From Nansenia antarctica (lineage: Eukaryota > Chordata > Actinopteri > Argentiniformes > Microstomatidae): DNA of 64,000 nt. Positions 55,316-64,000 of this stretch are shown here, in pieces. The position numbers and the translations under genes were made by a program. Position 1 is the first letter of the stretch. Every line of letters starts with the position of its first letter. The notes beneath the pieces were generated by a model that saw nothing but the letters and a program-made list of their open reading frames with translations, was not told the origin of the DNA and searched no databases. Where the stretch lies: assembly GCA_963989245.1 (NCBI GenBank), contig OZ022354.1, positions 1,392,501 through 1,456,500 of the forward strand. The letters are read 5' to 3'.

Positions 55316-56178
55316 AAGTACAGTATGTACGATATACAAAAAAGGCAAGACAGACCCCGTAACGTCAATGTAAATAATATATGTATTAAACCATCTCTAG
55401 GGTTTCAAGCACACACAATAAACAACAAATGAAATACAAAGGAATAACAAATTCACTTCACTCCAACAATAATAATAATAAATGGAATTTCTCAAGAATC
55501 ATAAAGTAGGTGCTTCAAAGTGCTTACAGGAGTTTAGGATGTTTCTTTTTTCTACAGTCAACCAATTAAACAAAACAAAGGTCCCAAACAAAGTCCCAAG
55601 TTCACTCCTGTCAATGACTCGTTCAAGTCCGTTCCCTGAATCCCCCGAGGCAAAAAAGCACAATCCCCAATAGTCAGTTCATTGAGACAAACGCTCGTCA
55701 GCGTTCTCAAACAACCCCGCAAATGGATTGGCTCACCTGATTGAAGTGGTCCGTGGGAAGCGGAGCGGTAGATTCAAACAAAAAAGAATCCTTGGAAAAA
55801 GTATATCCCACAGCGTGAGTACCTCTCTCCAACGCGATGCGAACGTCTTATAGATGTACTGGCTCTCTCTTTAGTTCCCAAGCTTACAGCAACACATTCA
55901 TATATCTAGTCGAACGGGACTGTCTAGAACCAACACTTCTAGCTCGTCCTCTCTCTCTCCTGGTGAATCTCCACCTTCATTAATACCAAGTCTCTTCACC
56001 TGCGCCAGAGCGCTTTGACAGTTCCTTTAAAGAGACAGTACCCCAAAACAAGAAGACATATCACAACACTAGGAAAATAATAACAGAAAAACACTTTATA
56101 TATATATATATTAATAACCATTTAGGGTAGGCTCTTAGTGTACAACAACAACACAGTACATCAATGTGTCTTTGTCAC
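55316..56178 (-). mobile_element. Probable solo LTR, left fragment
   Basis: On the minus strand this starts tgtgacaaagacacattgat and has ttttggggtactgtctcttt, aaaggaactgtc and a GC-rich transcribed-looking part with a gtgagcc-like donor. No retroviral or retrotransposon ORF follows. See 50526-50578 for the other part. It is otherwise non-coding. Confidence 0.5.
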
Positions 56179-56300
56179 ACACCTACCCACAGTCTCTGGT
56201 CAGCTGATGCCAACTTCCTTCCACCAATCACCAGGGCTCAGTTGTTCAAAACGTTTAATCTGGATCAGAAAAAAATCCTGATTATTTCCTCTGATCAAGG

Positions 56301-56361
56301 ATCAGATCGAGCTGGCTGATTTCCCCTATACAACTCAAAATCAGCCAGATAGATCTGATCC
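56301..56361. other. Imperfect inverted repeat, MITE-like
   Basis: atcagatcgagctggctgat pairs with atcagccagatagatctgat across a short loop. It lies between the L2 scrap and the 18-bp array. It may be a small MITE or its remnant; no target duplication was seen. Confidence 0.5.
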
Positions 56362-56377
56362 TGGATAAAAAGGACCT

Positions 56378-56557
56378 ACCTGGACTAAACATCATACCTG
56401 GACTAGACATCATACCTGGACTAGACATCATACCTGGACTAGACATCATACCTGGACTAGACATCATACCTGGACTAGACATCATACCTGGACTAGACAT
56501 CATACCTGGACTAGACATCATACCTGGACTAGACATCATACCTGGACTAAACATCAT
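56378..56557. repeat. 18-bp minisatellite, left part, 10 copies
   Basis: acctggactagacatcat, with first and last units reading ctaaac. It continues at 63164-63210 after the BEL element. Minus-strand frames of MMSSPG words are artefacts. Confidence 0.97.
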
Positions 56558-56923
56558 TGTCATGGTTTCTTAGGTTTTCATTTTAGAGACATCTAGTGGA
56601 CATGTTATGACATTACATTTGTTACTGCCTTTATTCAGTTTCGGTTTTGTTTAGTCACATGACGTGAGCACACTGTTCAGACGTGATAGTAGCTCGTAGC
56701 AGCAGCTAGCTGAGAGAAAGAGCTCCGGAGAATCTCTTTGTTTACATTCTTGCCCTGGAAAAGGCTTTGCTTTTTTTAAAAATAACCAAACGACCACTCA
56801 TGTTTCTGAGGATTTAGTAAAGAACTGAACTTTACTCCAGCGTCTGAGGATTCATTGATGTGTCAGTGTGTGTTCGCTATCTGTTGAAGTTGCACCCTGG
56901 TTACGCGCAGTGGGAACAGAATA
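56558..56923 (+). repeat. 5' LTR of the BEL element
   Basis: 366 bp, ends in aata and not the usual CA. It contains ttcagtttcggttttg and a GC-richer 3' half. Confidence 0.93.
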
Positions 56924-57029
56924 GTAAAAAAGCAACCACTCAGCGGGCGGATCGACTCAAGGAGAGAGATCTTCAGCGCAAGCACTGCTCCCCATCATCC
57001 TTGCTCACGCCAAGCACACAGCAATATTC

Positions 57030-60000
57030 ATGATGGAAGAGTTGAGCAATGCTGAGACAAGGTCAGTGGCCTCTAGCACATCTAGGTCTTTTAAATCAAC
57101 AGCCAGTAGGGCAGCTGTCAATGCACGTGTCAAAGTGGAAGTAGCACGCACACGTGCTGGCTATGCAAAAATGGAATCAGAGATTATGATCGAAAAAGCC
57201 CAAATGGAAGCAAAATTAAAGAACTTGCTGCATGAGAAAGAAGTGGCAGAAGCCATCGCTGAAGCTAATGTTCTTGAAGCAGCAGCGGAGGAAGAAAACA
57301 ACGGTATCGAAGCTGTCATTCATGCCACTGTTGACCGCACACGCCAGTACGTAGAACAACAGTCACAGCTACCACTATCTGCCGAAGATGTTAAGGACTC
57401 TATAGCCAATCTGGAACCGATAGTCTATAGGCTGAGATCCTCCTCACCACCCAGACAGCGTCTGACTGTTTCATACGAGAGACAGCACTCCTCCACCGTG
57501 AAGCATGAGCACAGTTCTCCATCACTGCGACCTAGTAGGCCAAAGACATCAGAGCAGCTCACACCCAGCAGGCCCAAGGGTTCACCATACAAACCAACAG
57601 GAAGCGGTGACACAACCGACATCAGTGATGTGGCTCGGTACCTAGCACGCAGAGACCTCGTAACCTCCGGTCTCACCAAGTTCGATGATCACCCAGAAAA
57701 TTACTGGGCATGGAAGTCGTCCTTCAAGAACGACATTGACGGACTACTACTCAGTGCTAATGAAGAGATGGACCTCATGATTAAGTGGTTAGGGAGTGAA
57801 TCTGCAAAGCACGTGAAACGAATAAGAGCAGTACATGTAGGTCATTCATCTCAAGGTCTATGCAAAGCTTGGGAACGCTTAGAAGAGTGCTTCGGGTCTC
57901 CAGAGGTAATTGAAAAGTCCCTCTTCGACAGGCTGGAGAACTTCCCAAAGATCAGCAATAAAGATCCTGTGAAGCTGAGAGAGCTAAGTGACCTTCTCCA
58001 AGAGTTGGAAGCAGCCATGTTCGAAGGTTACCTGCCTGGTTTGAGCTATCTGGACACTTCACGCGGCATTTTGCCCATCGTAGACAAGTTGCCCTACAAC
58101 ATCCAAGAGAAATGGATATCACAGGGTTCCAGATACAAAGCTGAGCGACAGGTAGTTTTTCCCCCATTCACATTCTTCTGCGAGTTCATCACCAAAGAGG
58201 CACGAGCTCGCAATGACCCAAGCTTCAGGCTATCGATGAGTAACACAGCCCAGATGAAGTCAGAGCAGCCATTCAAGAGACAAAGTAAGAGCATGGTCTC
58301 TGCACATAAGACAGATGTCTCTCACGAGAAAGACACACGAGACGGTTCAGGCCGAACAGCAGTGGACATAAAAAAACTATGCCCTCTCCATAAGAAGCCA
58401 CACCCCCTAACACGCTGCAGAGGTTTCAGAAGCAAGCCCCTCGAGGAGCGCAAGGCCTTCCTCAAAGACAACGGTGTCTGCTTCAGATGTTGTTCCACAA
58501 CTACTCATTTAGCCAAGAACTGCACCACAGCCATCAAGTGCATGGAGTGTGAGAGTAACAGCCACACCACGGCTCTTCATCCAGGACCTCCGCCTTCAGC
58601 CCCATCTGAGGATGGCGGGGAGGGAGAAGGAGGATCAGACCAATCTGCAGTCACCTCAAATTGCACAGAAGTCTGTGGAGAGGGTCGAAGAGGCAGATCT
58701 TGCTCGAAGATTTGCCTGGTGAATATATTCCCAGAAGCACACCCAGAGAGAGCAACAAGAGCATACGTTGTGCTGGATGACCAAAGCAACAGGTCGCTTG
58801 CACGGTCTGAATTCTTTGATATGTTCCACATCAAGGGGTCAGATTCAGCATTCACACTTTGTACATGTGCAGGTACAACTCAGATGACAGGAAGGAGAGC
58901 CACAGGCTTTGTGGTGGAATCTGTGGATGGAGCTACAACAGTGACACTACCTACACTAATAGAGTGTAACAACATTCCCACCGAAAGAGCTGAGATACCT
59001 ACGCCAGAAGCAGCGTTGCATCATTCCCACCTCAAGCCCATAGCATATGGTATACCACCTTTGGATTCTAAAGCACAGATCCTTCTCTTGCTAGGCCGAG
59101 ACATCCTTAGAGTTCATAAAGTGCGGGAGCAACGGAACGGTCCACATGACGCCCCCTACGCACAACGACTCGACCTGGGATGGGTCATCATAGGAGAAGT
59201 CTGCCTAGAGGCAGCCCACAAGCCTTCAGACATCCAAAGCTACCGCACCAATGTGCTTGAGAACCAACGCCCTTCATTCTTCAGCCCATGTCCGAACAGG
59301 ATCCAGGTGAAGGAGCAATATGTTCAGAAGCCAGCACATCAGATTGCCCCAGCGCAAGGCACCCACAGTATCCGTGAATGCAACTTAGGGAGCACCATCT
59401 TCAACACGTCCGGGGATGACAACAAGATTGGACTCTCTATTGAAGACAGACTGTTCTTAAAGGTCATGGACAAAGAAATGTATATGGATGACTGCAACAG
59501 CTGGGTGGCACCATTGCCATTCAGAACACCACGTCAGCAACTCCCTCACAGCCGAGGCCAGGCCCTCACACGACTTACCTCTCTTCAAAACACACTGGAG
59601 AAAAGGCCCGAGATGAAGAGGCACTTCATCGCGTTCATGCAGAACATCTTCGACCGTGATCATGCTGAGCTGGCTCCTACATTGGAGAACGGACAAGAAT
59701 GTTGGTACTTACCTATCTTCGGGGTTTATCACCCTCAGAAGCCAGGCCAGATTCGAGTCGTCTTCGATTCCAGTGCAAAATGGAAAGGTGTGTCACTGAA
59801 CGATGTTCTCCTTTCTGGTCCGGACTTAAATAACAGCCTCTTAGGAGTACTGGTGCGATTCAGACGAGAACCGATCGCTGTCACTGTGGACATAGAACAA
59901 ATGTTTCACAGCTTCGTTGTGAAAGAAGACCACAGGAACTTTCTCCGCTTTCTGTGGTACGAGGACAACGATCCTAGGAACGACATATGTGAGTACCGCA

Positions 60001-61256
60001 TGAAGGTTCCCGTATTCGGGAACAGTCCCTCTCCTGCGGTGGCAATCTATGGTCTCAGACGTGCTGCAGCTCATGGTGAAGAAGAATTTGGGTCTGACGC
60101 CAAACAGTTCATTGAAAGAGAGTTCTACGTTGACGACGGACTCCTGTCAAGGCCCACAGCACGTGAAGCCATCGACCTACTGAAGCGGACACAGGAGATG
60201 CTTGCTGTGTCGAACCTGCGACTTCACAAAGTTGCTTCCAACAGCCAGGAGGTTATGGAAGCATTCTCTGCTGAGGACCGAGCAAAGGGACTCAAAGACC
60301 TAAACTTGGATGTCGATCCCACTCCTATTCAATGGAGCCTTGGAGTGAGTTGGGATCTGAAGAAAGATGTCTTCACGTTTCAAGTAGCAGAATCCACAAA
60401 GCCTTTCACACGTAGGGGTGTTCTAGCTACTGTCAACGGCCTCTTCGATCCACTTGGATTCGTTGCACCAGTTACCATACAGGGAAAGATCCTGTTACGA
60501 GAGCTCACAAACGAAGCCTCCGACTGGGACTCTCCTCTTCCTCCAGAAAGGGAAGATGAGTGGAACGCTTGGAGAAGCTCTCTTCAAGACCTCAGGCAGT
60601 TGGAGATCCCAAGAACCTATTCTGCTTCTACAATCTCAACAGCCATAAGAAAGGAGCTACACGTGTTCTCAGACGCTTCAGTGAAGGCTATTGCAGCAGT
60701 CGCCTATCTCCAAGTAATTGATGTTGAGCAAAAATGTCAAGTAGGATTTGTCCTTGGAAAAGCTAAGTTAACTCCACAGTCGGCTCACACTATCCCAAGA
60801 TTGGAGTTGGGAGCTGCCGTGTTGGGTGTGGAAGTAGCTGAGCTAGTCACAAGCGAGCTAGATATAGCTCTGGATGCTGTCAAGTTCTATACAGATAGCC
60901 AAGTTGTCCTAGGATACATTAGCAACCAGACAAGAAGGTTCTATGTATATGTGAGCAACAGAGTGCAGCGTATACGGCGGTCTTCTGAACCAACCCAGTG
61001 GCACTACATCTCCACAAGCCATAACCCAGCTGACCTTGGCACACGTTCTGTGCCTGCAGCTATGCTAGGTGAGACAACCTGGCTTAGAGGACCAACGTTT
61101 CTGCTACAAGTAGAGGAACCATCATCACCTGAAGTCTTTGACCTCATCAACCCGGACTCAGACATAGAGGTGCGGGCACACATCACCAGCCCAACGACAG
61201 AACACACCTTGTATCTCACAGATTCGAGCGTTTTTCCTCATGGAAGCGACTTGTGA
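57030..61256 (+). CDS. BEL/Pao Gag-Pol polyprotein (Gag, protease, RT, RNase H)
   Basis: 1408 codons without a stop. Residues 1-110 form a charged helical region. About 200-400 is a BEL/Pao Gag-type domain (LTKFDDHPENYWAWKSSF, LDRLENFPKISNKD-like). About 450-515 holds Cys/His knuckles (CPLHKKPHPLTRC, GVCFRCCSTTTHLAKNC, CMECESNSHTTALH). About 580 is the protease region with VVLDDQSNRSLA, the variant aspartic motif of this group. About 900-1040 is RT (GQIRVVFDSSAKWKGVSLND, AVTVDIEQMFHSF, VFGNSPSPAVA, the catalytic FYVDDGL at about 1033). About 1210-1330 is RNase H (HVFSDASVKAIAAVAYL, PRLELGAAVLG, FYTDSQVVLGYI, HNPADLGTR). The frame leaves the expected path at about 61215 (the next frame gives RFERFSSWKRLVRAT), so a 1-nt frameshift separates it from integrase. 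Confidence 0.95.
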   Translation: MMEELSNAETRSVASSTSRSFKSTASRAAVNARVKVEVARTRAGYAKMESEIMIEKAQMEAKLKNLLHEKEVAEAIAEANVLEAAAEEENNGIEAVIHATVDRTRQYVEQQSQLPLSAEDVKDSIANLEPIVYRLRSSSPPRQRLTVSYERQHSSTVKHEHSSPSLRPSRPKTSEQLTPSRPKGSPYKPTGSGDTTDISDVARYLARRDLVTSGLTKFDDHPENYWAWKSSFKNDIDGLLLSANEEMDLMIKWLGSESAKHVKRIRAVHVGHSSQGLCKAWERLEECFGSPEVIEKSLFDRLENFPKISNKDPVKLRELSDLLQELEAAMFEGYLPGLSYLDTSRGILPIVDKLPYNIQEKWISQGSRYKAERQVVFPPFTFFCEFITKEARARNDPSFRLSMSNTAQMKSEQPFKRQSKSMVSAHKTDVSHEKDTRDGSGRTAVDIKKLCPLHKKPHPLTRCRGFRSKPLEERKAFLKDNGVCFRCCSTTTHLAKNCTTAIKCMECESNSHTTALHPGPPPSAPSEDGGEGEGGSDQSAVTSNCTEVCGEGRRGRSCSKICLVNIFPEAHPERATRAYVVLDDQSNRSLARSEFFDMFHIKGSDSAFTLCTCAGTTQMTGRRATGFVVESVDGATTVTLPTLIECNNIPTERAEIPTPEAALHHSHLKPIAYGIPPLDSKAQILLLLGRDILRVHKVREQRNGPHDAPYAQRLDLGWVIIGEVCLEAAHKPSDIQSYRTNVLENQRPSFFSPCPNRIQVKEQYVQKPAHQIAPAQGTHSIRECNLGSTIFNTSGDDNKIGLSIEDRLFLKVMDKEMYMDDCNSWVAPLPFRTPRQQLPHSRGQALTRLTSLQNTLEKRPEMKRHFIAFMQNIFDRDHAELAPTLENGQECWYLPIFGVYHPQKPGQIRVVFDSSAKWKGVSLNDVLLSGPDLNNSLLGVLVRFRREPIAVTVDIEQMFHSFVVKEDHRNFLRFLWYEDNDPRNDICEYRMKVPVFGNSPSPAVAIYGLRRAAAHGEEEFGSDAKQFIEREFYVDDGLLSRPTAREAIDLLKRTQEMLAVSNLRLHKVASNSQEVMEAFSAEDRAKGLKDLNLDVDPTPIQWSLGVSWDLKKDVFTFQVAESTKPFTRRGVLATVNGLFDPLGFVAPVTIQGKILLRELTNEASDWDSPLPPEREDEWNAWRSSLQDLRQLEIPRTYSASTISTAIRKELHVFSDASVKAIAAVAYLQVIDVEQKCQVGFVLGKAKLTPQSAHTIPRLELGAAVLGVEVAELVTSELDIALDAVKFYTDSQVVLGYISNQTRRFYVYVSNRVQRIRRSSEPTQWHYISTSHNPADLGTRSVPAAMLGETTWLRGPTFLLQVEEPSSPEVFDLINPDSDIEVRAHITSPTTEHTLYLTDSSVFPHGSDL

Positions 61257-61792
61257 GAGCAACAAGTTCACTCATCCACATCGTGGAATCCTGTAAGGCT
61301 ACCAGCAAAGATCAGGATCAAACTTGCAGTTCATGGCATCACTGTAAGCAGCCTCGCACAGCTGAAGAACTGACAAAAGCTGAACTCGTCATCATCAAAT
61401 GCGTGCAAGGAGAGGCTTACAAGGACGAACTTGCGTGCATAGCAAGTGGAAAGGACATCTCAAGAAGTAGTCCTCTGAAGAAACTCAATCCCTATTGCGA
61501 CGAAGAAGGCCTCCTGAGAATAGGGGGACGGCTCAGACATTCAGATCTCGCCTACAAGGAAAAACACCCTCTTGTTATTCCGGGACGGAAACACATCGCA
61601 AAGCTACTTGTGGAACACCATCACCAAAGGGTGATGCACCAAGGCCGAGTCTTTACCGAAGGCGCTGTCCGCACTGCAGGGTACTGGATCATGGGAGCAA
61701 GACGACATCAAAGGCATCCTTCACGACTGTGTAACCTGCAAGAAGCTCAGAGGCAGAGTGACGGAACAGAGGATGGCCGACCTACCTGTTGA
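61253..61792 (+). pseudogene. BEL/Pao connection and integrase N-terminal part
   Basis: Reads RATSSLIHIVESCK, ELTKAELVIIKCVQGEAY, LNPYCDEEGLLRIGGRLRHSD, YKEKHPLVIPGRKHIAKLLVEHHHQRVMHQGR (the His pair of the integrase zinc finger) and RTAGYWIMGARR. At about 61705 the true continuation (HIKGILHDCVTCKKLRG, the Cys pair of the zinc finger) moves to another frame, a second frameshift. The first codon of this frame is GTG and is not a real start. The piece belongs to one polyprotein with the ORF before and after. Confidence 0.88.
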
Positions 61793-62747
61793 ACACCTGA
61801 GTACTGAACCCCCATTCACCTACGTGGGACTGGACGTCTTCGGCCCCTGGCATGTAAGCACAAGACGCACAAGAGGAGGACAGGCAAACAGTAAAAGATG
61901 GGCTGTTCTTTTCACATGTCTAAGTACGCGCGCTGTCCACATCGAATTGATTGAGTCAATGGACACATCATGCTTTATCAATTTGCTACGCAGGTTCTTT
62001 AGTCTAAGAGGACCTGCCAAACAGATTAGATCAGATTGTGGAACAAATTTCACAGGCGCATGCCGAGAGCTGAACATTCTGCTGACCGACCCCAACATGC
62101 CTAGCATTCGAAAGTACCTGGGAGAAGAGGGCTGCTCATGGGTCTTCAACCCACCTCATTCATCCCACATGGGAGGCTCCTGGGAAAGGATGATAGGGAT
62201 ATCAAGGCGCATACTTGACTCCATGCTGCTCAAGGCTTGCCCTTCTCGCCTGACTCATGAAGTTCTCTCCACCCTGATGGCAGAGGTTACAGCCATAATC
62301 AACGCCAGACCTCTCACCCCCATCTCAATGGATCCAGACTCTCCTTTTCTTCTAACACCAGCTATGCTTCTTACGCAGAAGATGTGCACTCCACTTCCTC
62401 CTCCGGGAAATTTCAGTGACACGGACCTCCACAGACAGCAGTGGAAACAGGTTCAGCACCTTGCAAATACTTTCTGGAGCCGATGGAGACATGAATACCT
62501 CACAACACTACAGAGTCGCAGCAAGTGGCAAGAGGAACGTCCGAACCTCAAAGTAGGGGATTTGGTCCTTCTCAAAGATGCTCAAGCTAAGCGCAACGAC
62601 TGGCCCGTAGGACTAGTCAGCCAGACATTCCCTGACAAGGACAGGAAGATCAGAAGAATCGAAGTGAAGATCACCAAACATGGGACGGCTAAAACGTTCT
62701 TGAGACCAATATCTGAGACAGTGCTTCTCATGTCGCCAAAGGACTGA
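61758..62747 (+). CDS. BEL/Pao integrase catalytic and C-terminal domains
   Basis: 329 codons. The DDE core has the first Asp in YVGLDVFGPW (about residue 31), the second in IRSDCGTNFTGACRELN (about 98), and the Glu in HSSHMGGSWERMIGISRR (about 138). The C-terminal half holds ARPLTPISMDPDSPFLLTPAMLL, WSRWRHEYLTTLQSR, LKVGDLVLLKDAQAKRNDWPVGLV and ends LMSPKD. It would join element DNA to the genome, making the 5-bp duplication seen. The catalytic residues are present. The apparent ATG start is internal to the polyprotein. Confidence 0.92.
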   Translation: MTEQRMADLPVEHLSTEPPFTYVGLDVFGPWHVSTRRTRGGQANSKRWAVLFTCLSTRAVHIELIESMDTSCFINLLRRFFSLRGPAKQIRSDCGTNFTGACRELNILLTDPNMPSIRKYLGEEGCSWVFNPPHSSHMGGSWERMIGISRRILDSMLLKACPSRLTHEVLSTLMAEVTAIINARPLTPISMDPDSPFLLTPAMLLTQKMCTPLPPPGNFSDTDLHRQQWKQVQHLANTFWSRWRHEYLTTLQSRSKWQEERPNLKVGDLVLLKDAQAKRNDWPVGLVSQTFPDKDRKIRRIEVKITKHGTAKTFLRPISETVLLMSPKD

Positions 62748-62797
62748 GTATCCCTGAGTTAGTTCATAGTGGTATTTCCTCCATACCAGACGGGGAG

Positions 62798-63163
62798 TGT
62801 CATGGTTTCTTAGGTTTTCATTTTAGAGACATCTAGTGGACATTTTATGACATTACATTTGTTACTGCCTTTATTCAGTTTCGGTTTTGTTTAGTCACAT
62901 GACGTGAGCACACTGTTCAGACGTGATAGTAGCTCGTAGCAGCAGCTAGCTGAGAGAAAGAGCTCCGGAGAATCTCTTTGTTTACATTCTTGCCCTGGAA
63001 AAGGCTTTGCTTTTTTTTAAAATAACCAAACGACCACTCATGTTTCTGAGGATTTAGTAAAGAACTGAACTTTACTCCAGCGTCTGAGGATTCATTGATG
63101 TGTCAGTGTGTGTTCGCTATCTGTTGAAGTTGCGCCCTGGTTACGCGCAGTGGGAACAGAATA
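62798..63163 (+). repeat. 3' LTR of the BEL element
   Basis: 366 bp; differences from the 5' LTR: g/t in gacatgtt/gacatttt, a/t in the T-A run, a/g in ttgcaccc/ttgcgccc. A short purine run ggggag precedes it. Confidence 0.93.
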
Positions 63164-63210
63164 ATCATACCTGGACTAAACATCATACCTGGACTAGACA
63201 TCATACCTGG
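63164..63210. repeat. 18-bp minisatellite, right part
   Basis: Two and a half units of the same repeat as 56378-56557, beginning with the BEL target duplication. Confidence 0.93.
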
Positions 63211-63470
63211 GCCCTATTCCACGAAGCTCGATAAAGTTCTAAGCCTCGATAAAGTTCTTAGCCTCGAAAATGTTAGCTTGCGTTCGGTGCCATCAATGTG
63301 GCTCAAATAATTCGCTGCTTGGTTGAGCTCCTTCTGAGTCAGATCTAATTAGCCTGGTCGCGAGCAGGCTAAAACACAGGCTATGGTAAGACGCGCGTCA
63401 AAAAAGCCTCACAGGCGGAAACTAAACCCCGAACGACAGTTCCTCCCTAGGAAATATTAGTTCCCACTTC
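63211..63470. other. Non-coding, possible MITE remnant
   Basis: Contains a short direct repeat (ctcgataaagttcta / ctcgataaagttctt). The start gggccctattccacgaag resembles fish MITE termini, but no second end was found. Confidence 0.4.
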
Positions 63471-63473
63471 ACA

Positions 63474-63614
63474 CGAGATAGATAGATAGATTGGTTGACT
63501 GTGTGATAGATAGATAATTTGATAATTTGAAAGTGTGATCGATAACTTGATATTTTGATTGTGTGATAGATAACTTGATATTTTGAAAGTGTGATAGATA
63601 GATAGATCGATGGA
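63474..63614. repeat. GATA-rich microsatellite
   Basis: Runs of gatagatagata separated by ttgatattttgattgtgtg-type spacers that are repeated three or four times. Confidence 0.93.
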
Positions 63615-63689
63615 TACATAAATTAAAAAGTGTAAAAAATAAAATAAAATGAATAGGTATGTCTATCAACTTGCATTGCTGTCATCACA

Positions 63690-63745
63690 GCGGTCTGGCT
63701 GGCGTAGTGGTTAAGGCAGTCGGCCGGCGTCTATGCGCATGAGCG
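63690..63745 (+). mobile_element. tRNA-like SINE head (truncated)
   Basis: gcggtctggctggcgtagtg followed by gttaaggcagtcgg has a pol III A box (tggcgtagtgg, 63700-63710). No B box follows; the sequence switches to gcgcatgagcgcatgagcgg. Either a 5' fragment of another SINE or a chance match. Confidence 0.45.
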
Positions 63746-63909
63746 CATGAGCGGAAGTTGAACAGGTGTGTTTGGACTGAGAAAAAGTTTGAGCGTGTCT
63801 TTGAAAAAAACTAACGAACATTATAATAAACATCTTTATTTAAGCGAGTTAAGGATTTTGAGTACCCCGACAGCTTCGTGCTGATCGGGGGCTTCTAAGG
63901 ACGGACGAC

Positions 63910-64000
63910 ATGGCAACGAACAACGCGAATGGAATGGACGACGATAAAAGCAACTCGGACAAACGGTATGACGCAAGTTTAACGGTGGAAGTGCGACTGG
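63910..64000 (+). CDS. Start of an unidentified ORF, cut by the window edge
   Basis: An ATG followed by 30 open codons beginning MATNNANGMDDDKSNSDKRY. The leader is about 160 nt with tttgaaaaaaactaacgaac and a G-rich tgctgatcgggggcttctaa. The hydrophilic start and the leader resemble the beginning of a retroelement gag, but no domain is visible and I cannot identify it. Confidence 0.4.
   Translation, partial: MATNNANGMDDDKSNSDKRYDASLTVEVRL

Larger units (their letters stand above)
56558..63163 (+). mobile_element. BEL/Pao LTR retrotransposon, 6.6 kb, young, nearly intact
   Basis: LTRs 56558-56923 and 62798-63163 are both 366 bp, start tgtcatggtttctt and end gggaacagaata, and differ at 3 sites. 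The flanking 5-bp duplication atcat (56553-56557 and 63164-63168) defines the ends. Because the target is an 18-bp repeat, the empty site can be read from the neighbouring units. A single long gag-pol frame (57030-61256) and two shorter frames cover Gag, protease, RT, RNase H and integrase, the BEL/Pao order. No envelope gene follows integrase. Confidence 0.96.

Noticed and set aside
56558..63163. Endogenous retrovirus
   Set aside because: BEL/Pao domain order and motifs; integrase is followed directly by the 3' LTR.

Overview
The window looks like genomic DNA of a ray-finned (teleost) fish. The evidence is one host exon of a vertebrate acid-sensing ion channel gene, together with a repeat mix typical of teleosts: L2/Rex-type LINEs, Tc1/mariner, hAT and PIF/Harbinger-like DNA transposons, Ty3/gypsy and BEL/Pao LTR elements, a tRNA-derived SINE, and very many minisatellites. 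I cannot name the species.

The only host coding sequence I can support is the first coding exon of an ASIC channel (best fit asic2) on the minus strand at 21352-21906, followed by a consensus splice donor. No further exon is visible to its left, so positions 1-21351 appear to be the 5' part of a large intron 1. The sequence to the right is the gene's 5' side and then intergenic, transposon-filled DNA.

Layout. 1-6150: a 37-bp satellite array, a decayed LINE with an internal 42-bp minisatellite, a LINE 3' end split by a SINE, and an L2 3' region ending in an ATT-rich microsatellite. 6280-17600: a run of minisatellites (unit 22, 39, 21, 12, 39, 17, 14 and 34 bp). 15770-20224: a 4.46-kb stretch bounded by Tc1-type termini, holding a DDE transposase pseudogene that is itself broken by two MITEs. 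21352-21906: the ASIC exon. 24900-28240: LINE tails and a 2.5-kb LINE pseudogene. 30298-31580: a complete but dead Tc1-like element. 32860-36611: LINE and Tc1 scraps ending in a 307-bp CT tract. 37057-40196: a hAT element nested in another hAT element, which sits in a 14-bp minisatellite. 40688-43672: two copies of one LINE family head to head around a mariner fragment. 43680-46083: a LINE split by a 1.47-kb TAA-flanked DNA element. 46198-49200: a MITE, Tc1 ends, an L2 3' end, and a Tc1 relic whose codons have expanded into two minisatellites. 50125-56180: an L2 relic holding a probable solo LTR, which holds a gypsy element, which holds a SINE. 56378-63210: an 18-bp minisatellite split by a nearly intact BEL/Pao element. 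The right edge carries a GATA microsatellite, a tRNA-like SINE head and the start of an unidentified ORF.

Most of the biology here is therefore a record of transposition. Several insertions can be proved from target-site duplications visible in the sequence (15 bp for each of two SINEs, 8 bp hAT, 5 bp BEL, TAA/TTA for Harbinger-like elements, TA for Tc1), and their order can be read from the nesting. I found no operon-like system, CRISPR array, or clear undescribed functional gene system. The most distinctive signals are the tandem arrays grown from transposon coding sequence and the deep nesting.
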